Below are positions 15,018-24,352 of a stretch of DNA of 64,000 bases, piece by piece. Position 1 is the first letter of the stretch, and every line of letters starts with the position of its first letter. The position numbers were made by a program, and so were the translations under genes. The DNA is taken from NCBI GenBank assembly GCA_938036835.1, contig CALHWB010000018.1, positions 11,794 to 75,793 on the forward strand. Reading direction: 5' to 3'. The notes beneath the pieces are model-generated. The model made no database searches. It saw only the letters and a list, made by a program, of their open reading frames with translations, and was not told the DNA's origin. The stretch is from an uncultured Propionibacterium sp. GTDB lineage: Bacteria; Actinomycetota; Actinomycetes; Propionibacteriales; Propionibacteriaceae.

Positions 15018-16757
15018 GTGCGCACTCAGCCAGGGTTGCACCGGCCCACTCGTCGTCTCCGGGTCGTGCTGGTCGTGCTGGCCACGCTCCTGCCGGCCCT
15101 CGGGTGGGCGTCTCCGGCCGCAGCAGAGACCGCGGCGGAATCGCTGGTCGTCCGGGGGGAGGTCGCGGCCGATGGCATGCTGCGGCTCACCCAGACCTTC
15201 ACCTTCGGGGCCTCGGGCGCCCCGGATCGGTTGATTCAGCGGTTGGCGACGAGCCGTCCCGGGATGGCCTACACCCAACTCGACTACGAGATCACCGATG
15301 TCGCCGTGCGGAGCGCCGGGGCCGACCTGGAGCACCAGGTGAGCATGGCGGGCGACTACCTGGTCATCACCGCGAATACCTCCCGGGTGGCCGGCGAGCC
15401 GGTCGAGATCAGCTATCGGGTGAGCGGTGCCGCGCTGGCGATGCCCGAGGTCGCCGGCCAGGAACCGATGACGCAGATCGACTGGCGGGTGGTCCAGGGG
15501 TTGAACATCGCGGTCAAACGGGTTTCGGGCGAGATCAGGATCCCGCCGGGCGCCCAGACCACCGACATCACCTGTCAGGCGGGTGCCCCGACCGCCCCGA
15601 TGAGTTGCTCTACCTATGGCTCTGGCACCTTCGAGTCGCCTTTCCCGCGCTTCACCAATGATGCCCTGGGCGCCGGTGGCATGGTCGCCCTGACCTTCAC
15701 CGTGGCTTCGTCCGATATCGCCCCCAACCAGGTGATCACCGAGCAGTGGACGCTGGGCCGGGCGTTCTCGGTAGGACCGCTGCAACTGGTCGTTGCGTTG
15801 GGAGCCCTACTGGTCGGTGCCGCGATGCTCTACTGGTTGCTGCGTAGCCGCGGCAGGGATGCCGCGGGCGGCGAGCCGGTCATGGTTGCCCACTTCGAGC
15901 CGGTCGCGGCCGGTGAGGAACGCCTCGACATGGATCTGAACATCAGACCCGGTGAAGTCGGCACCCTGATGGATGAGCGGGTCGATCCGGTCGATATCAC
16001 CGCCACCATTATCGACCTGGCCCAACGCGGTCACCTGACCATCGTCGAGTTGCCCAGATCCGGCCCGCACGACCGCCAGGATTGGCTCCTCGAACGCCGG
16101 CGGGGCGGCGACGACGAACTACAGGCCTACGAGACCACCCTGCTGGATGCCATCGCCCCGGCGGACCGGCCCGGTATCCGGGTATCCGAGATCGGCGACC
16201 CGGTGCGCGAGGTCATCCCGAAGGTGCAGGACGAGATCTATGCCGAGGTGGTCCAGGAGGGATGGTTCGCCACCCGGCCGGATTCGGTCCGGGATCGTTG
16301 GGGGCGTCTCGGCGCCGGTGCGGTCGTGGCATCGCTCGTGGCCCTGGGCCTGCTGGTGGCGTTCACCAGGTTCGGTCTGCTGGGCCTGGCCCTGGTGCTG
16401 TTGGCGGTCGGGTTGGTCCAGGTCGGTCAGCAGATGCCGCGGCGAACCGCGCGGGGCGCCGCCGTTCTGCGCGGACTCGAGGTGTTCTCGATGAACCTGC
16501 AGACCCATCCGACCACGAAGCTCCCCAAGCAGGACGCCTACACCGAGATCTCCAGGGTGCTGCCCTATACCGTCGTGCTCGGCGGTTTGCAGCGCTGGTT
16601 GGCGGCACTGGTGGCCGCCGACAACGATCCCGGGATGCCGGACCCGGACGATCTCGATTGGTACCGGGCGCCGGATACCTGGCAGCTTTCGGACCTGCCG
16701 GCCTCTTTGGATGCCCTGATCACCACCTTGGAGGGCAAGCTCTACCAGCGCGGCTGA
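15018..16757 (+). CDS. DUF2207 domain membrane protein
   Basis: This 579-residue protein has a signal peptide (positively charged start, hydrophobic stretch, then WASPAAAE near residue 38). A DUF2207 extracytoplasmic domain (about 40-240) is followed by a membrane segment (about 250-275) and a cytoplasmic domain. Two further hydrophobic segments lie around residues 440-480. DUF2207 proteins are predicted membrane proteins of unknown function. The GTG start at 15018 has an excellent AGAAAGGAG upstream. Confidence 0.85.
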   Translation: MRTQPGLHRPTRRLRVVLVVLATLLPALGWASPAAAETAAESLVVRGEVAADGMLRLTQTFTFGASGAPDRLIQRLATSRPGMAYTQLDYEITDVAVRSAGADLEHQVSMAGDYLVITANTSRVAGEPVEISYRVSGAALAMPEVAGQEPMTQIDWRVVQGLNIAVKRVSGEIRIPPGAQTTDITCQAGAPTAPMSCSTYGSGTFESPFPRFTNDALGAGGMVALTFTVASSDIAPNQVITEQWTLGRAFSVGPLQLVVALGALLVGAAMLYWLLRSRGRDAAGGEPVMVAHFEPVAAGEERLDMDLNIRPGEVGTLMDERVDPVDITATIIDLAQRGHLTIVELPRSGPHDRQDWLLERRRGGDDELQAYETTLLDAIAPADRPGIRVSEIGDPVREVIPKVQDEIYAEVVQEGWFATRPDSVRDRWGRLGAGAVVASLVALGLLVAFTRFGLLGLALVLLAVGLVQVGQQMPRRTARGAAVLRGLEVFSMNLQTHPTTKLPKQDAYTEISRVLPYTVVLGGLQRWLAALVAADNDPGMPDPDDLDWYRAPDTWQLSDLPASLDALITTLEGKLYQRG

Positions 16758-16761
16758 TCAT

Positions 16762-16791
16762 CGGCTCTGGCCCCGAATGCCTGCAGAGCCG
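16762..16791. terminator. Hairpin between the convergent DUF2207 and glyA genes
   Basis: CGGCTCTG and CAGAGCCG pair across 14 bases, starting 5 bases after the DUF2207 stop. It is a likely bidirectional terminator, though without a strong T run. Confidence 0.5.
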
Positions 16792-16837
16792 GGATCGGCT
16801 CCGGCGCTCGGCCGCAGTGGCCTTCGGCCGGCAGGGC

Positions 16838-18280
16838 TCACAGTTCAAGCCCCGGGTAGAGCGGATGGCCGGCCAGCAGTTCGGCGCTGGCGGCTCGCGT
16901 TGCCGCCGCAACGCCCTCGGCCAAGAGGTACTTCGCTTTGCTGGGTGCGCCGTTGGCGGCTTGGACCGGGGTGGTCTGCCGCAGCACACCGACGATCAAT
17001 TCCGCGGTGCGATCGAGGTCGCCGGTCCCAAAACCCCTAGTGGTGAGGGCGGGCGTGCCCAACCGGATACCGGAGGTGTACCAGGCACCGTTGGGATCGC
17101 AGGGAATCGAGTTGCGGTTGCTGACGATCCCGGCGTCCAGCAGGGCGTTCTCGGCCTGCCGGCCGGTGAGCCCGAAGGAACTCGCCACATCGAGCAGCAC
17201 CAGGTGGTTGTCGGTGCCTCCGGTGATCAGATTCGCCCCGCGGCGCAGCAGGCCGTCGGCCAGCGCCTGGGCGTTGGCCACCACTTGGGCGGCATAGCTC
17301 TGGAAGCTGGGCTGCCGGGCCTCGGCCAGCGCAATCGCCTTGCCCGCCATCATGTGACCCAACGGCCCGCCCAGCACCATCGGGCAACCGCGGTCGATGT
17401 CGGCGGCGAACTCGGCCTTGGCCAGCACCAGGCCACCGCGCGGGCCACGCAGTGATTTGTGGGTCGTGGTGGTCACCACGTGGGCATAGGGCAGCGGATC
17501 CGCTGTACCGGTGAAGACCTTCCCGGCCACCAGCCCGGCGAAGTGGGCCATGTCCACCATCAGCACCGCGCCCACCTCGTCCGCGATCTCCCGCATCTTG
17601 GCGAAATCGATCCGACGTGGATAGGCGGAGTAGCCGGCCACCAGGATGAGGGGCTTGAACTCACAGGCCTGCTGCCGCAGGGCGGCATAGTCGAGCAGTC
17701 CGGTCCGCGGGTCGGTGCCGTAGCTGCGCTGATCGAACATCTTGCCCGAGATGTTGTGCCGGAAGCCGTGGGTCAGGTGCCCGCCCGCGTCCAGGCTCAT
17801 GCCCATCACCCGCTGGTTGCCGAGTGCCTGCCGTAGCCGCGCCCAGGCCGGCTCGTCCAGATCGTTCACCGTCCGCGCGCCGAGTCCGGCCAGCGTGGGC
17901 TGCTCCACGAAGTGGCTGAGGATCGCCCAGTAGGCGACCAGATTCGCGTCGATGCCGGAATGCGGCTGGACATAGGCGTATTCGGCGCCGAACAGTTCCC
18001 GGGCGTGTTCGGCCGCCACGGCCTCAACGGTGTCGATATTGCGACAGCCGGCATAGAAGCGGTGCCCGATGGTGCCCTCGGCGTATTTGTCGCTCAGCCA
18101 GTTGCCCATGCCCAGCAGGACGGGCAGCGAGGCGTAGTTCTCCGAGGCGATGAGTTTCAGCGAACCTCGCTGGTCACCCAATTCGGCCCCGATCGCATCG
18201 GCGATGCGGGGTTCGACGCCGGCGACCAGCTTCAGAATCGCCCGGTAGGCGGCGGTGGCGGTTGCAGCGGTATCGGACAC
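16838..18280 (-). CDS. glyA: Serine hydroxymethyltransferase, long form
   Basis: SHMT interconverts serine and glycine and loads methylene-tetrahydrofolate. The PLP lysine is in VVTTTTHKSLRGPRGG, and the N-terminal signature LIASENYASLPVL is present. At 480 residues it is about 60 longer than the usual ~415-425. There is an extra N-terminal segment and an insert around residues 125-165 (FVEQPTLAGLGARTVNDL onward). Long SHMTs of this type occur in a minority of bacteria such as chlamydiae and some spirochaetes. An AGGAGG precedes the start. Confidence 0.92.
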   Translation of the reverse strand: MSDTAATATAAYRAILKLVAGVEPRIADAIGAELGDQRGSLKLIASENYASLPVLLGMGNWLSDKYAEGTIGHRFYAGCRNIDTVEAVAAEHARELFGAEYAYVQPHSGIDANLVAYWAILSHFVEQPTLAGLGARTVNDLDEPAWARLRQALGNQRVMGMSLDAGGHLTHGFRHNISGKMFDQRSYGTDPRTGLLDYAALRQQACEFKPLILVAGYSAYPRRIDFAKMREIADEVGAVLMVDMAHFAGLVAGKVFTGTADPLPYAHVVTTTTHKSLRGPRGGLVLAKAEFAADIDRGCPMVLGGPLGHMMAGKAIALAEARQPSFQSYAAQVVANAQALADGLLRRGANLITGGTDNHLVLLDVASSFGLTGRQAENALLDAGIVSNRNSIPCDPNGAWYTSGIRLGTPALTTRGFGTGDLDRTAELIVGVLRQTTPVQAANGAPSKAKYLLAEGVAAATRAASAELLAGHPLYPGLEL

Positions 18281-18426
18281 GAAGCCTCCTGACAGGGAAG
18301 AAAACCGGTGCCCTCACTCTATCGCCTGACGGCAGGCATACCGGCGCCGCGGCCGGGCCGGTCGCCAGTCGGCGAGGGCGGTGACCGGCCGGGCCCGGCA
18401 GAGCCGACCGGGATCGCTGGGATGGA

Positions 18427-19962
18427 TCACATGATCACGCCGAGCTGCCAGGGGACGAACTCGCGGCCGCCGTAGCCCAGTGCCTCGCTATTGGATGGCT
18501 TGCCACTGGCCAGATCGAGCAGCGCATTGTAGATTTCCAGCCCCTTGTCCGCCAGGGATACCCCGGAGTCGAACACCGGCCCGCAGTCGATGTCCATGTC
18601 CTCGGGCATCCGGTGGAAGGTGGCCGAGTTGGTGGCCAGTTTCAGGGTTGGCGCCGGCCGGGTACCCAGCGCCGAGCCGCGTCCGGTGGTGAAACAGATC
18701 AGGTTTGCGCCCCCGGCGATCAGCCCGGTCACCGAGACCGGATCGTATCCGGGGGTGTCCATGAAGCCCAGGCCAACCTGGTCGATCGGGGCGGCATAGT
18801 CGTACACCGCGTGCAGCGGGGCATGACCCGACTTCGCAACCGCGCCGAGAGACTTCTCCAGGATCGTGGTGATACCGCCGGCCTTGTTACCGGGGGATGG
18901 GTTGGCGTCCATGGTGGAGTTCCGCAGCGCGGTATACTCCTCCCACCAGGTCAGCTTGTCAAGCAGGCGTTGAGCCATTTCGGCCGAGGTGGCGCGGGCC
19001 ACCAGCAGGGATTCGGCCCCGTAGATCTCGGGGGTCTCGGCCAGCACCGACCGGCCCGCCTGGGCGACGATCAGATCGGACGCATAGCCGAGCGCGGGAT
19101 TTGCGGTGAGCCCCGACAGGCCATCCGAGCCGCCACAGTTCAGCCCCAGCACCAACTCGCTGACCGGGCGTTCGGTGCGGACGAACTGCTCGTTGACCTG
19201 CGCCGCCATCTCGGTGACGGCCGCGGCGGCCGCCGCCACGGTCGCTCTCGTACCACCCGACTCCTGGATGTTCAACCGGGTCATCGGAGTCTCTGGGCGC
19301 AGATTTAACTGTGCGATCAGGCTTTCGACCTGGTTGACCTCGCAGCCCAGTCCGATCACCACGACCCCGCCGATATTCGGGTGCCCGGCGAAACCCGACA
19401 GGGTGCGTTGCAGAACGGCCAGCCCGTCGGGGGACATGCCGCAGCCCAGCGTGTGCACCATGGGGATCACCCCATCGATATTCGGGTAGGCGTCCAGCAG
19501 ACCCTGCTTGACCACCTCCGTGGAAACCAGTTCACAGGCCGTGGCCGAGCAGTTGACCGTGGACACCACGGCTATGTAGTTGCGGGTGGCGGTGCGGCCA
19601 TCGCTGCGCAGCGCGCCCAGGAAGGTGCGTCGCTCGGGCAGCGCCGGGGTCTCGCTGGTGGCCGTGCCGAAATCGGCGGCGGCCGGTTTGGTATGGGCGG
19701 AGAACCGCAGGTTGTGGGTGTGCACATGCTCGCCGGCGTCGATCGCCCGGCCGGTGACGCCAATCTGGTAGCCGTACTTGTGCACCGGTCGACCGGCCGC
19801 TAGATCGGCCAGCGCGATCTTGTGACCCAGTGGAATCTCGTCGCGGACCGTCAGCTGCCGACCGCCGGGCGCAAGCAACGTTTCCCCGGCCGACAAGGCA
19901 CGTCGGGCAACAGCGATATCGTCGCTGGCCTGCAGGAGGAGCAGATCGTTGGATTCCGGCAT
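18427..19962 (-). CDS. UxaA-family altronate/galactarate-type dehydratase
   Basis: This 511-residue protein has an N-terminal SAF domain (about residues 1-95) and a C-terminal dehydratase domain. Motifs are DGRTATRNYIAVVSTVNCSA, HTLGCGMSPDG, GLGCEVNQ, LNCGGSDGLSGLTANPALG and FTTGRGSALGTRPAP. Full-length UxaA/GarD relatives dehydrate altronate or galactarate in an iron-dependent way. No other uronate genes adjoin it, so the substrate is open. The ATG at 19962 follows AAAGGTGG; the gene stands alone with gaps of 146 and 170 bases. Confidence 0.87.
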   Translation of the reverse strand: MPESNDLLLLQASDDIAVARRALSAGETLLAPGGRQLTVRDEIPLGHKIALADLAAGRPVHKYGYQIGVTGRAIDAGEHVHTHNLRFSAHTKPAAADFGTATSETPALPERRTFLGALRSDGRTATRNYIAVVSTVNCSATACELVSTEVVKQGLLDAYPNIDGVIPMVHTLGCGMSPDGLAVLQRTLSGFAGHPNIGGVVVIGLGCEVNQVESLIAQLNLRPETPMTRLNIQESGGTRATVAAAAAAVTEMAAQVNEQFVRTERPVSELVLGLNCGGSDGLSGLTANPALGYASDLIVAQAGRSVLAETPEIYGAESLLVARATSAEMAQRLLDKLTWWEEYTALRNSTMDANPSPGNKAGGITTILEKSLGAVAKSGHAPLHAVYDYAAPIDQVGLGFMDTPGYDPVSVTGLIAGGANLICFTTGRGSALGTRPAPTLKLATNSATFHRMPEDMDIDCGPVFDSGVSLADKGLEIYNALLDLASGKPSNSEALGYGGREFVPWQLGVIM

Positions 19963-20132
19963 TGGTCCACCTTTCAAAGCGAGCCGACGGCTGTGTCCGG
20001 CTGCGAGTCACGGGACCACATGTTAGCGAACTCCACGGCAGGCGAACCGGGGGCTCCGGCGGCGCCGCCGGACGGTCGCAGGGCACCCGGCGATACCGGT
20101 ATCCCCGGGACCGGACCATCGTCCCGGACGGA

Positions 20133-21062
20133 TCAGGCCGCCCCGCGCCGGCGCGTTATCTCGTAGAGCGCGATACCGGCGGCGACCGAGGCATTCAACG
20201 ACTCGATCGTGCCGGCGATCGGAATACGGGCTAGCGCATCGCAGCGCTCCCGGGTCAGCCTGGCCAGACCATTGCCCTCGGAACCGATCACGACCAGCAG
20301 CGGACCGGCCACGCCGGGCACTCCGGCGATGCCGGTCTCGGCCTCGCCGGCCAGGCCCACCGCGGTGAAACCGGCCCGCCGGTAGTCGCCGATCGTCCGA
20401 TTCAGGTTGGTGGCCCGGGCCACCGGCACCCGGGCGATGGCGCCGGCCGAAGCCTTCCAGGCGACCGCGGTGACCGAGGCGCTGCGGCGCTGCGGAATGA
20501 TCACCCCGTGCGCGCCGAACGCGGCTGCGGAGCGGGCGATCGCGCCCAGATTGTGTGGATCGGTGATGCCGTCCAGCGCCACCACCAGCGCCTCACGGGT
20601 CTGGTCCGACGTCGCGGTGGCCAGCAGGTCATCGGGGTGCAGATAGTCGTACCCGGGCAGTTGCAGGGCCACCGCCTGATGTGCCGCACCACCGGTCAGC
20701 CGGTCCAGTTCTGCCCGGCTGACCTGCAACATCGAGATAGCGTGCTCGGCGGCATGGCGGAACACTGCTCGCAGCCGGCGATCGTGTTCTGCGCCCTCTG
20801 CCACATAGGCCGCCCTGATCGGCATCCCGGCCTGCATGGCTTCCAGCACGGGATTGCGGCCCACCACCCAATCGGTGCCGGTCCCCTTGCCGCTACCGGT
20901 GTCGTGGGCGGGCGGACGCCGCCCGGCGGAACGCTGGCCAGCGGCCTGCCTCCCTCGATACGCCTTGTGGTAGACGCGGTCTTCGGCCCTCGGGGTGGGG
21001 CCCCGGCCGGTCAGTCCCTTGCGGCGCTGGCCACCCGAGCCGGTCTTGCGTCCGGTCGCCAT
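20133..21062 (-). CDS. rlmB: 23S rRNA (guanosine-2'-O-)-methyltransferase RlmB (SpoU/TrmH family)
   Basis: This 309-residue protein has a Lys/Arg/Gly-rich N-terminal extension (1-65), a substrate-binding domain starting GRNPVLEAMQAG, and a SpoU knot domain. The knot domain carries LDGITDPHNLGAIARSAAAFG, VIGSEGNGLARLTRE and IPIAGTIESLNASVAAGIALYE. It methylates a 23S rRNA guanosine (G2251 in E. coli). It begins 10 bases after cysS, an arrangement common in actinobacteria. Confidence 0.92.
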   Translation of the reverse strand: MATGRKTGSGGQRRKGLTGRGPTPRAEDRVYHKAYRGRQAAGQRSAGRRPPAHDTGSGKGTGTDWVVGRNPVLEAMQAGMPIRAAYVAEGAEHDRRLRAVFRHAAEHAISMLQVSRAELDRLTGGAAHQAVALQLPGYDYLHPDDLLATATSDQTREALVVALDGITDPHNLGAIARSAAAFGAHGVIIPQRRSASVTAVAWKASAGAIARVPVARATNLNRTIGDYRRAGFTAVGLAGEAETGIAGVPGVAGPLLVVIGSEGNGLARLTRERCDALARIPIAGTIESLNASVAAGIALYEITRRRGAA

Positions 21063-21072
21063 CGCCGGCCTC

Positions 21073-22473
21073 CTATCTGCTCCAGCGGACGCCCTCGGCG
21101 GTGTCCGCGATCTTCAACCCCAGCCCGGCCAACCGGTCGCGGATCGCATCGGCGTTCGCCCAATCTTTGCGTGCCCGTGCCTGGCTGCGCTGTTCCAGGA
21201 TGAGTTCGACCAGCCCGGCGACCACCTCGGACAGGTCATCGCCGGTGGTCCCGGCCCATTCCGGGGCAGACGGATCCAGCCCTAACACCTGCAGCATTGC
21301 CCGCACCCGCCGCAGAGCGGTGGCCGCGGCCCGGTCGTCGCCCGCGTCGAGGGCCCGGTTGCCCACCTTTATGGTGTCGAACAGCACCGCCACCGCGGTG
21401 GGTGTGCCCAGGTCGTCGTCCATGGCCGCGGCGAACTCGGCAGGCAGATCGGCCACCGCCGGTTCGGCAGCCGGGACGGCACCGGCACGGTTGAGAAAGG
21501 AATCGATGCGGGCCAGCTGCGCGGTCGCCTCGGCCAACGAACCGGGGGAATATTCGATCGCCGATCGGTAGTGCGGGGCCGCTAGGTATAGCCGCACCGC
21601 CCGGGCGGGGTACTGCCGGGTGACCTCGGTGACCATGGTGCCGTTGCCGAGGGATTTGCTCATCTTCTCCCCGGCCATGGTGACGAAGGCGTTGTGCATC
21701 CAATGCCTGGCGAACCCATGACCGGCGGCTCGCGACTGGGCCAGTTCGTTCTCGTGATGCGGGAACCGCAGATCTAGGCCGCCGCCGTGGATGTCGAACC
21801 GGCTGCCCAGGTACTTCAGGCTCATCGCCGAGCATTCCAGATGCCAGCCGGGCCGCCCGCGGCCCCAGGGCGATGCCCAGGATGCGGTGGTGGGCTCATC
21901 CGGTTTGCTGCCCTTCCACAACGCGAAATCGCGGGGGTCGCGTTTGCCGCGGGGACTGGCGTCCGTGGCGCTGGCCATGTCGTCGATCTGCTGATTCGAC
22001 AGTTCGCCGTAGCTGGGCCAGGACCGCACATCGAAATAGACATCTCCCGAGCCGTCGCCGGCCGGGTAGGCATGGCCGCGCCCGATCAGCTCGCCGATCA
22101 GCGCCCACATTTCGGGGATGTGCCCGGTGGCCCGTGGCTCATAGTCGGGTGGCCGGCAGCCGAGCGCGGTATAGGCGCGGTGCAACTCGTGTTCCATCGC
22201 ATAGGCCAACTCGTACCACGCCAGGCCCTGCTCGGCCGACCTCGCGAGAATCCTATCGTCGATATCGGTCACATTAGCCACCACGGTCACCCGATAGCCG
22301 GACACGCCCAGCCAGCGCCGCAGCACATCGAAGACCACCTCCTTGCGGATATGGCCCAGATGCGGTGGGGCCTGGACGGTCAGCCCACAATGGTAGATCG
22401 AGACCTTCCCGGGCACGAGAGGCCGGAACTCGGTCAACCGGCCGGTTCGTTCGTCGTACAGATGGAAGCTCAC
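21073..22473 (-). CDS. cysS: Cysteinyl-tRNA synthetase
   Basis: This 466-residue class I synthetase has HLGH in the HIGH position (APPHLGHIRKEVVFDVL), KMSKS in GEKMSKSLGNG, and zinc ligands around YHCGLTV, WHLECSAMS and HHENELAQS. It charges tRNA-Cys. The reading frame extends much further upstream, but the GTG at 22473 gives the normal N-terminus SFHLYDERTG. A leaderless -10 element lies 7 bases before it. rlmB follows in the same operon. Confidence 0.95.
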   Translation of the reverse strand: MSFHLYDERTGRLTEFRPLVPGKVSIYHCGLTVQAPPHLGHIRKEVVFDVLRRWLGVSGYRVTVVANVTDIDDRILARSAEQGLAWYELAYAMEHELHRAYTALGCRPPDYEPRATGHIPEMWALIGELIGRGHAYPAGDGSGDVYFDVRSWPSYGELSNQQIDDMASATDASPRGKRDPRDFALWKGSKPDEPTTASWASPWGRGRPGWHLECSAMSLKYLGSRFDIHGGGLDLRFPHHENELAQSRAAGHGFARHWMHNAFVTMAGEKMSKSLGNGTMVTEVTRQYPARAVRLYLAAPHYRSAIEYSPGSLAEATAQLARIDSFLNRAGAVPAAEPAVADLPAEFAAAMDDDLGTPTAVAVLFDTIKVGNRALDAGDDRAAATALRRVRAMLQVLGLDPSAPEWAGTTGDDLSEVVAGLVELILEQRSQARARKDWANADAIRDRLAGLGLKIADTAEGVRWSR

Positions 22474-22480
22474 TCCACGC

Positions 22481-22486
22481 AGTGTA
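22481..22486 (-). promoter_or_regulatory. Leaderless -10 element of cysS
   Basis: TACACT on the minus strand ends 7 bases before the GTG at 22473. This supports the short start. Confidence 0.45.
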
Positions 22487-22542
22487 GTGGCTCGCCCAGC
22501 CCGGGTTACACTGCCAATCGCGACATCAGCACGGAGGAACCC

Positions 22543-22848
22543 ATGGCAGAGATCCGCAAGCACAAGCCCGGCTCGACCGGCGCGATCGGCGATCAGGTTC
22601 GCGAAGCGGTCGGCAGCGGGCCACGACCGATAGATCCCGGGACGCTGCCGTCCCCCCGCTTCGACCCGTTCCATGAGGCGGATGATCCCGCACCGGCGGC
22701 CACCGCGCCCGGTTTCGCCGCGGTCGGCTTGGGGACGGATGGCTGGTTCAGTTTCGATCCGCAGGCACTCGGCGCCGCCCTCAAGGCATCCGGCGGCGAG
22801 GACGCGGCCGGCCCGGCTACCGGCGGCGCCGGCCCGGCGCAACAGTAG
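22543..22848 (+). CDS. Small conserved-looking hypothetical protein
   Basis: This 101-residue protein is not one I recognise. It begins MAEIRKHKPGSTGAIGDQVREAV and is rich in Pro, Ala and Gly, with no membrane segment. A clear GGAGG lies 6 bases before the ATG, and it is divergent from cysS with its own upstream region. The N-terminal basic segment and the acidic middle (HEADDPAPAA) suggest a soluble, partly disordered protein. Confidence 0.6.
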   Translation: MAEIRKHKPGSTGAIGDQVREAVGSGPRPIDPGTLPSPRFDPFHEADDPAPAATAPGFAAVGLGTDGWFSFDPQALGAALKASGGEDAAGPATGGAGPAQQ

Positions 22849-22959
22849 CGATCCCGGCCAATAGGGCCAATAGGGCCGGGCCCAGACCCGGGGCCATCCG
22901 GGCGGCCGGCGTGCCGAATCCCCGATCCGGGTTGCCCGGCCGCCGACGGTGGGCAGGAG

Positions 22960-24348
22960 TCAATCGGTGGGCGAATTCCTTCGCAGTTCCACGATGCCGA
23001 GGCGATCGGTCGCGGACTGGTCGTCTTCGCTGGCGGTGATCTCCCAGGGGTCGAGGGCGACCGGCAGGTCTTCGGTTTCCGGCTCGTCCAGATAGCTCAG
23101 CGATGGGTCGTGGGGGTTTACGAGCCTGCGGGCCGCCCCGGGCGGCGCCAGCGTGGACATCGCCTCATCGGGCAGATTGGCCAGGACATCCCGGATATAG
23201 CCCGAGGTGGCTTCGAGCATCGGCACCTCGCGGGATTCCCGCTGCGATTGATACCAGCGGTAGTCCAGAATCTCGTGATAAAGCTGGGCCGGATCGCGCT
23301 TGGCTGCCAGTTCGGGGGGCACCTGGGCCACCACCGGCTCGAAGACCGCGGTCAGCCATTCATGGGCGACCACCGCCTCGTCGACATGCTGCTGGTTGCT
23401 GCGCACAATGTAGGAGTCCAGGTCGTTCAGCAGCCGGCGGGCCTGGTTCTCCTCGGTGTCCAGCCCGGTCAGCCGCAGCAACCGGCGGGAATGGTGCCCG
23501 GCGTCGACGACCTTCGGCTGGATCCTGATCCGCGAGCTGTCCGGCGAGGTCACGATGTCCAGTTCGGCGACGTCGAAGCCCAGGGCATTCAGGCGGCGGA
23601 CGCGGCCCTCGACCCGGTCGAGTTCCGATCCGCTGAACTCCTCGGCCCCGGTCAGCTCATGCCACAGCTCGTGATAGCGCGCCTCGATGTTGTCCACTAG
23701 GGCGAGGGGGTCCAAGGATGGGTCCAGCATGCCGCCGGCCTCCAGATCGCAGAAGTCGCCGAACATGTTGACCCGCGCGATGGCCAGGTCGTGTTCGCGT
23801 TGGCCGGTGCTCAACTCGTCGTGCAACTCGCCGGTCTCGGCATCGACCAGATAGGCGGCGAACTCCCCGGCGTCGCGCCGGAACAGGATGTTTGACAGCG
23901 ATACGTCGCCCCACATGAAGCCGGTGAGATGCAGCCGGGCGATCAGCACCACCATCGCATCCAATAACCGCGAGACAGTCTCGTTGCGTACCCCGGGGGT
24001 GAACAGCGAACGATAGGGCAGCGCGAAACGCAGATGCCTGGTCAGCAGCACCGGGTCCAGTGGATGCCCCTGCTCGTCGTGGCGTCCGGTGACCACCCCG
24101 ATCGGATCCACCGCCGGGGTGTCTAGACGATCCAGATCGTGCAGCAGCCGGTACTCGTGCAGCGCCAGGGTCTCGTTGACCTCCTTGGCGGCATAGACCT
24201 CGTCTTGTACCCGGATGAATCGCACCACATGCCGGGACAGGCCGCGGGGCAGCGCGACCAGATGCACATCCGGCCACTCGGTCAGGGGCGTGGCCCAGGG
24301 CAGCGGCAGCAGGGCCGCATTGGGCGTCGCGGAAAGAAACCTCGGCAT
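22960..24348 (-). CDS. DUF4032 protein with lipopolysaccharide-kinase-like N-terminus
   Basis: This 462-residue protein has a kinase-like N-terminal domain (about residues 30-200). It contains YAAKEVNETLALHEYRLL (Lys/Glu pair), GFMWGDVSLSNILF (catalytic-loop-like) and YLVDAETGEL (metal-binding Asp). A DUF4032 C-terminal domain follows. The fold resembles bacterial small-molecule or lipopolysaccharide kinases; the substrate is unknown. Its predicted leaderless promoter overlaps the metB stop codon. Confidence 0.85.
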   Translation of the reverse strand: MPRFLSATPNAALLPLPWATPLTEWPDVHLVALPRGLSRHVVRFIRVQDEVYAAKEVNETLALHEYRLLHDLDRLDTPAVDPIGVVTGRHDEQGHPLDPVLLTRHLRFALPYRSLFTPGVRNETVSRLLDAMVVLIARLHLTGFMWGDVSLSNILFRRDAGEFAAYLVDAETGELHDELSTGQREHDLAIARVNMFGDFCDLEAGGMLDPSLDPLALVDNIEARYHELWHELTGAEEFSGSELDRVEGRVRRLNALGFDVAELDIVTSPDSSRIRIQPKVVDAGHHSRRLLRLTGLDTEENQARRLLNDLDSYIVRSNQQHVDEAVVAHEWLTAVFEPVVAQVPPELAAKRDPAQLYHEILDYRWYQSQRESREVPMLEATSGYIRDVLANLPDEAMSTLAPPGAARRLVNPHDPSLSYLDEPETEDLPVALDPWEITASEDDQSATDRLGIVELRRNSPTD

Positions 24349-24352
24349 CCGA

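Noticed and set aside
22474..22842. N-terminal extension of the cysS frame
   Set aside because: It would overlap the divergent small gene at 22543-22848, has no family similarity, and the GTG at 22473 gives the canonical synthetase N-terminus.
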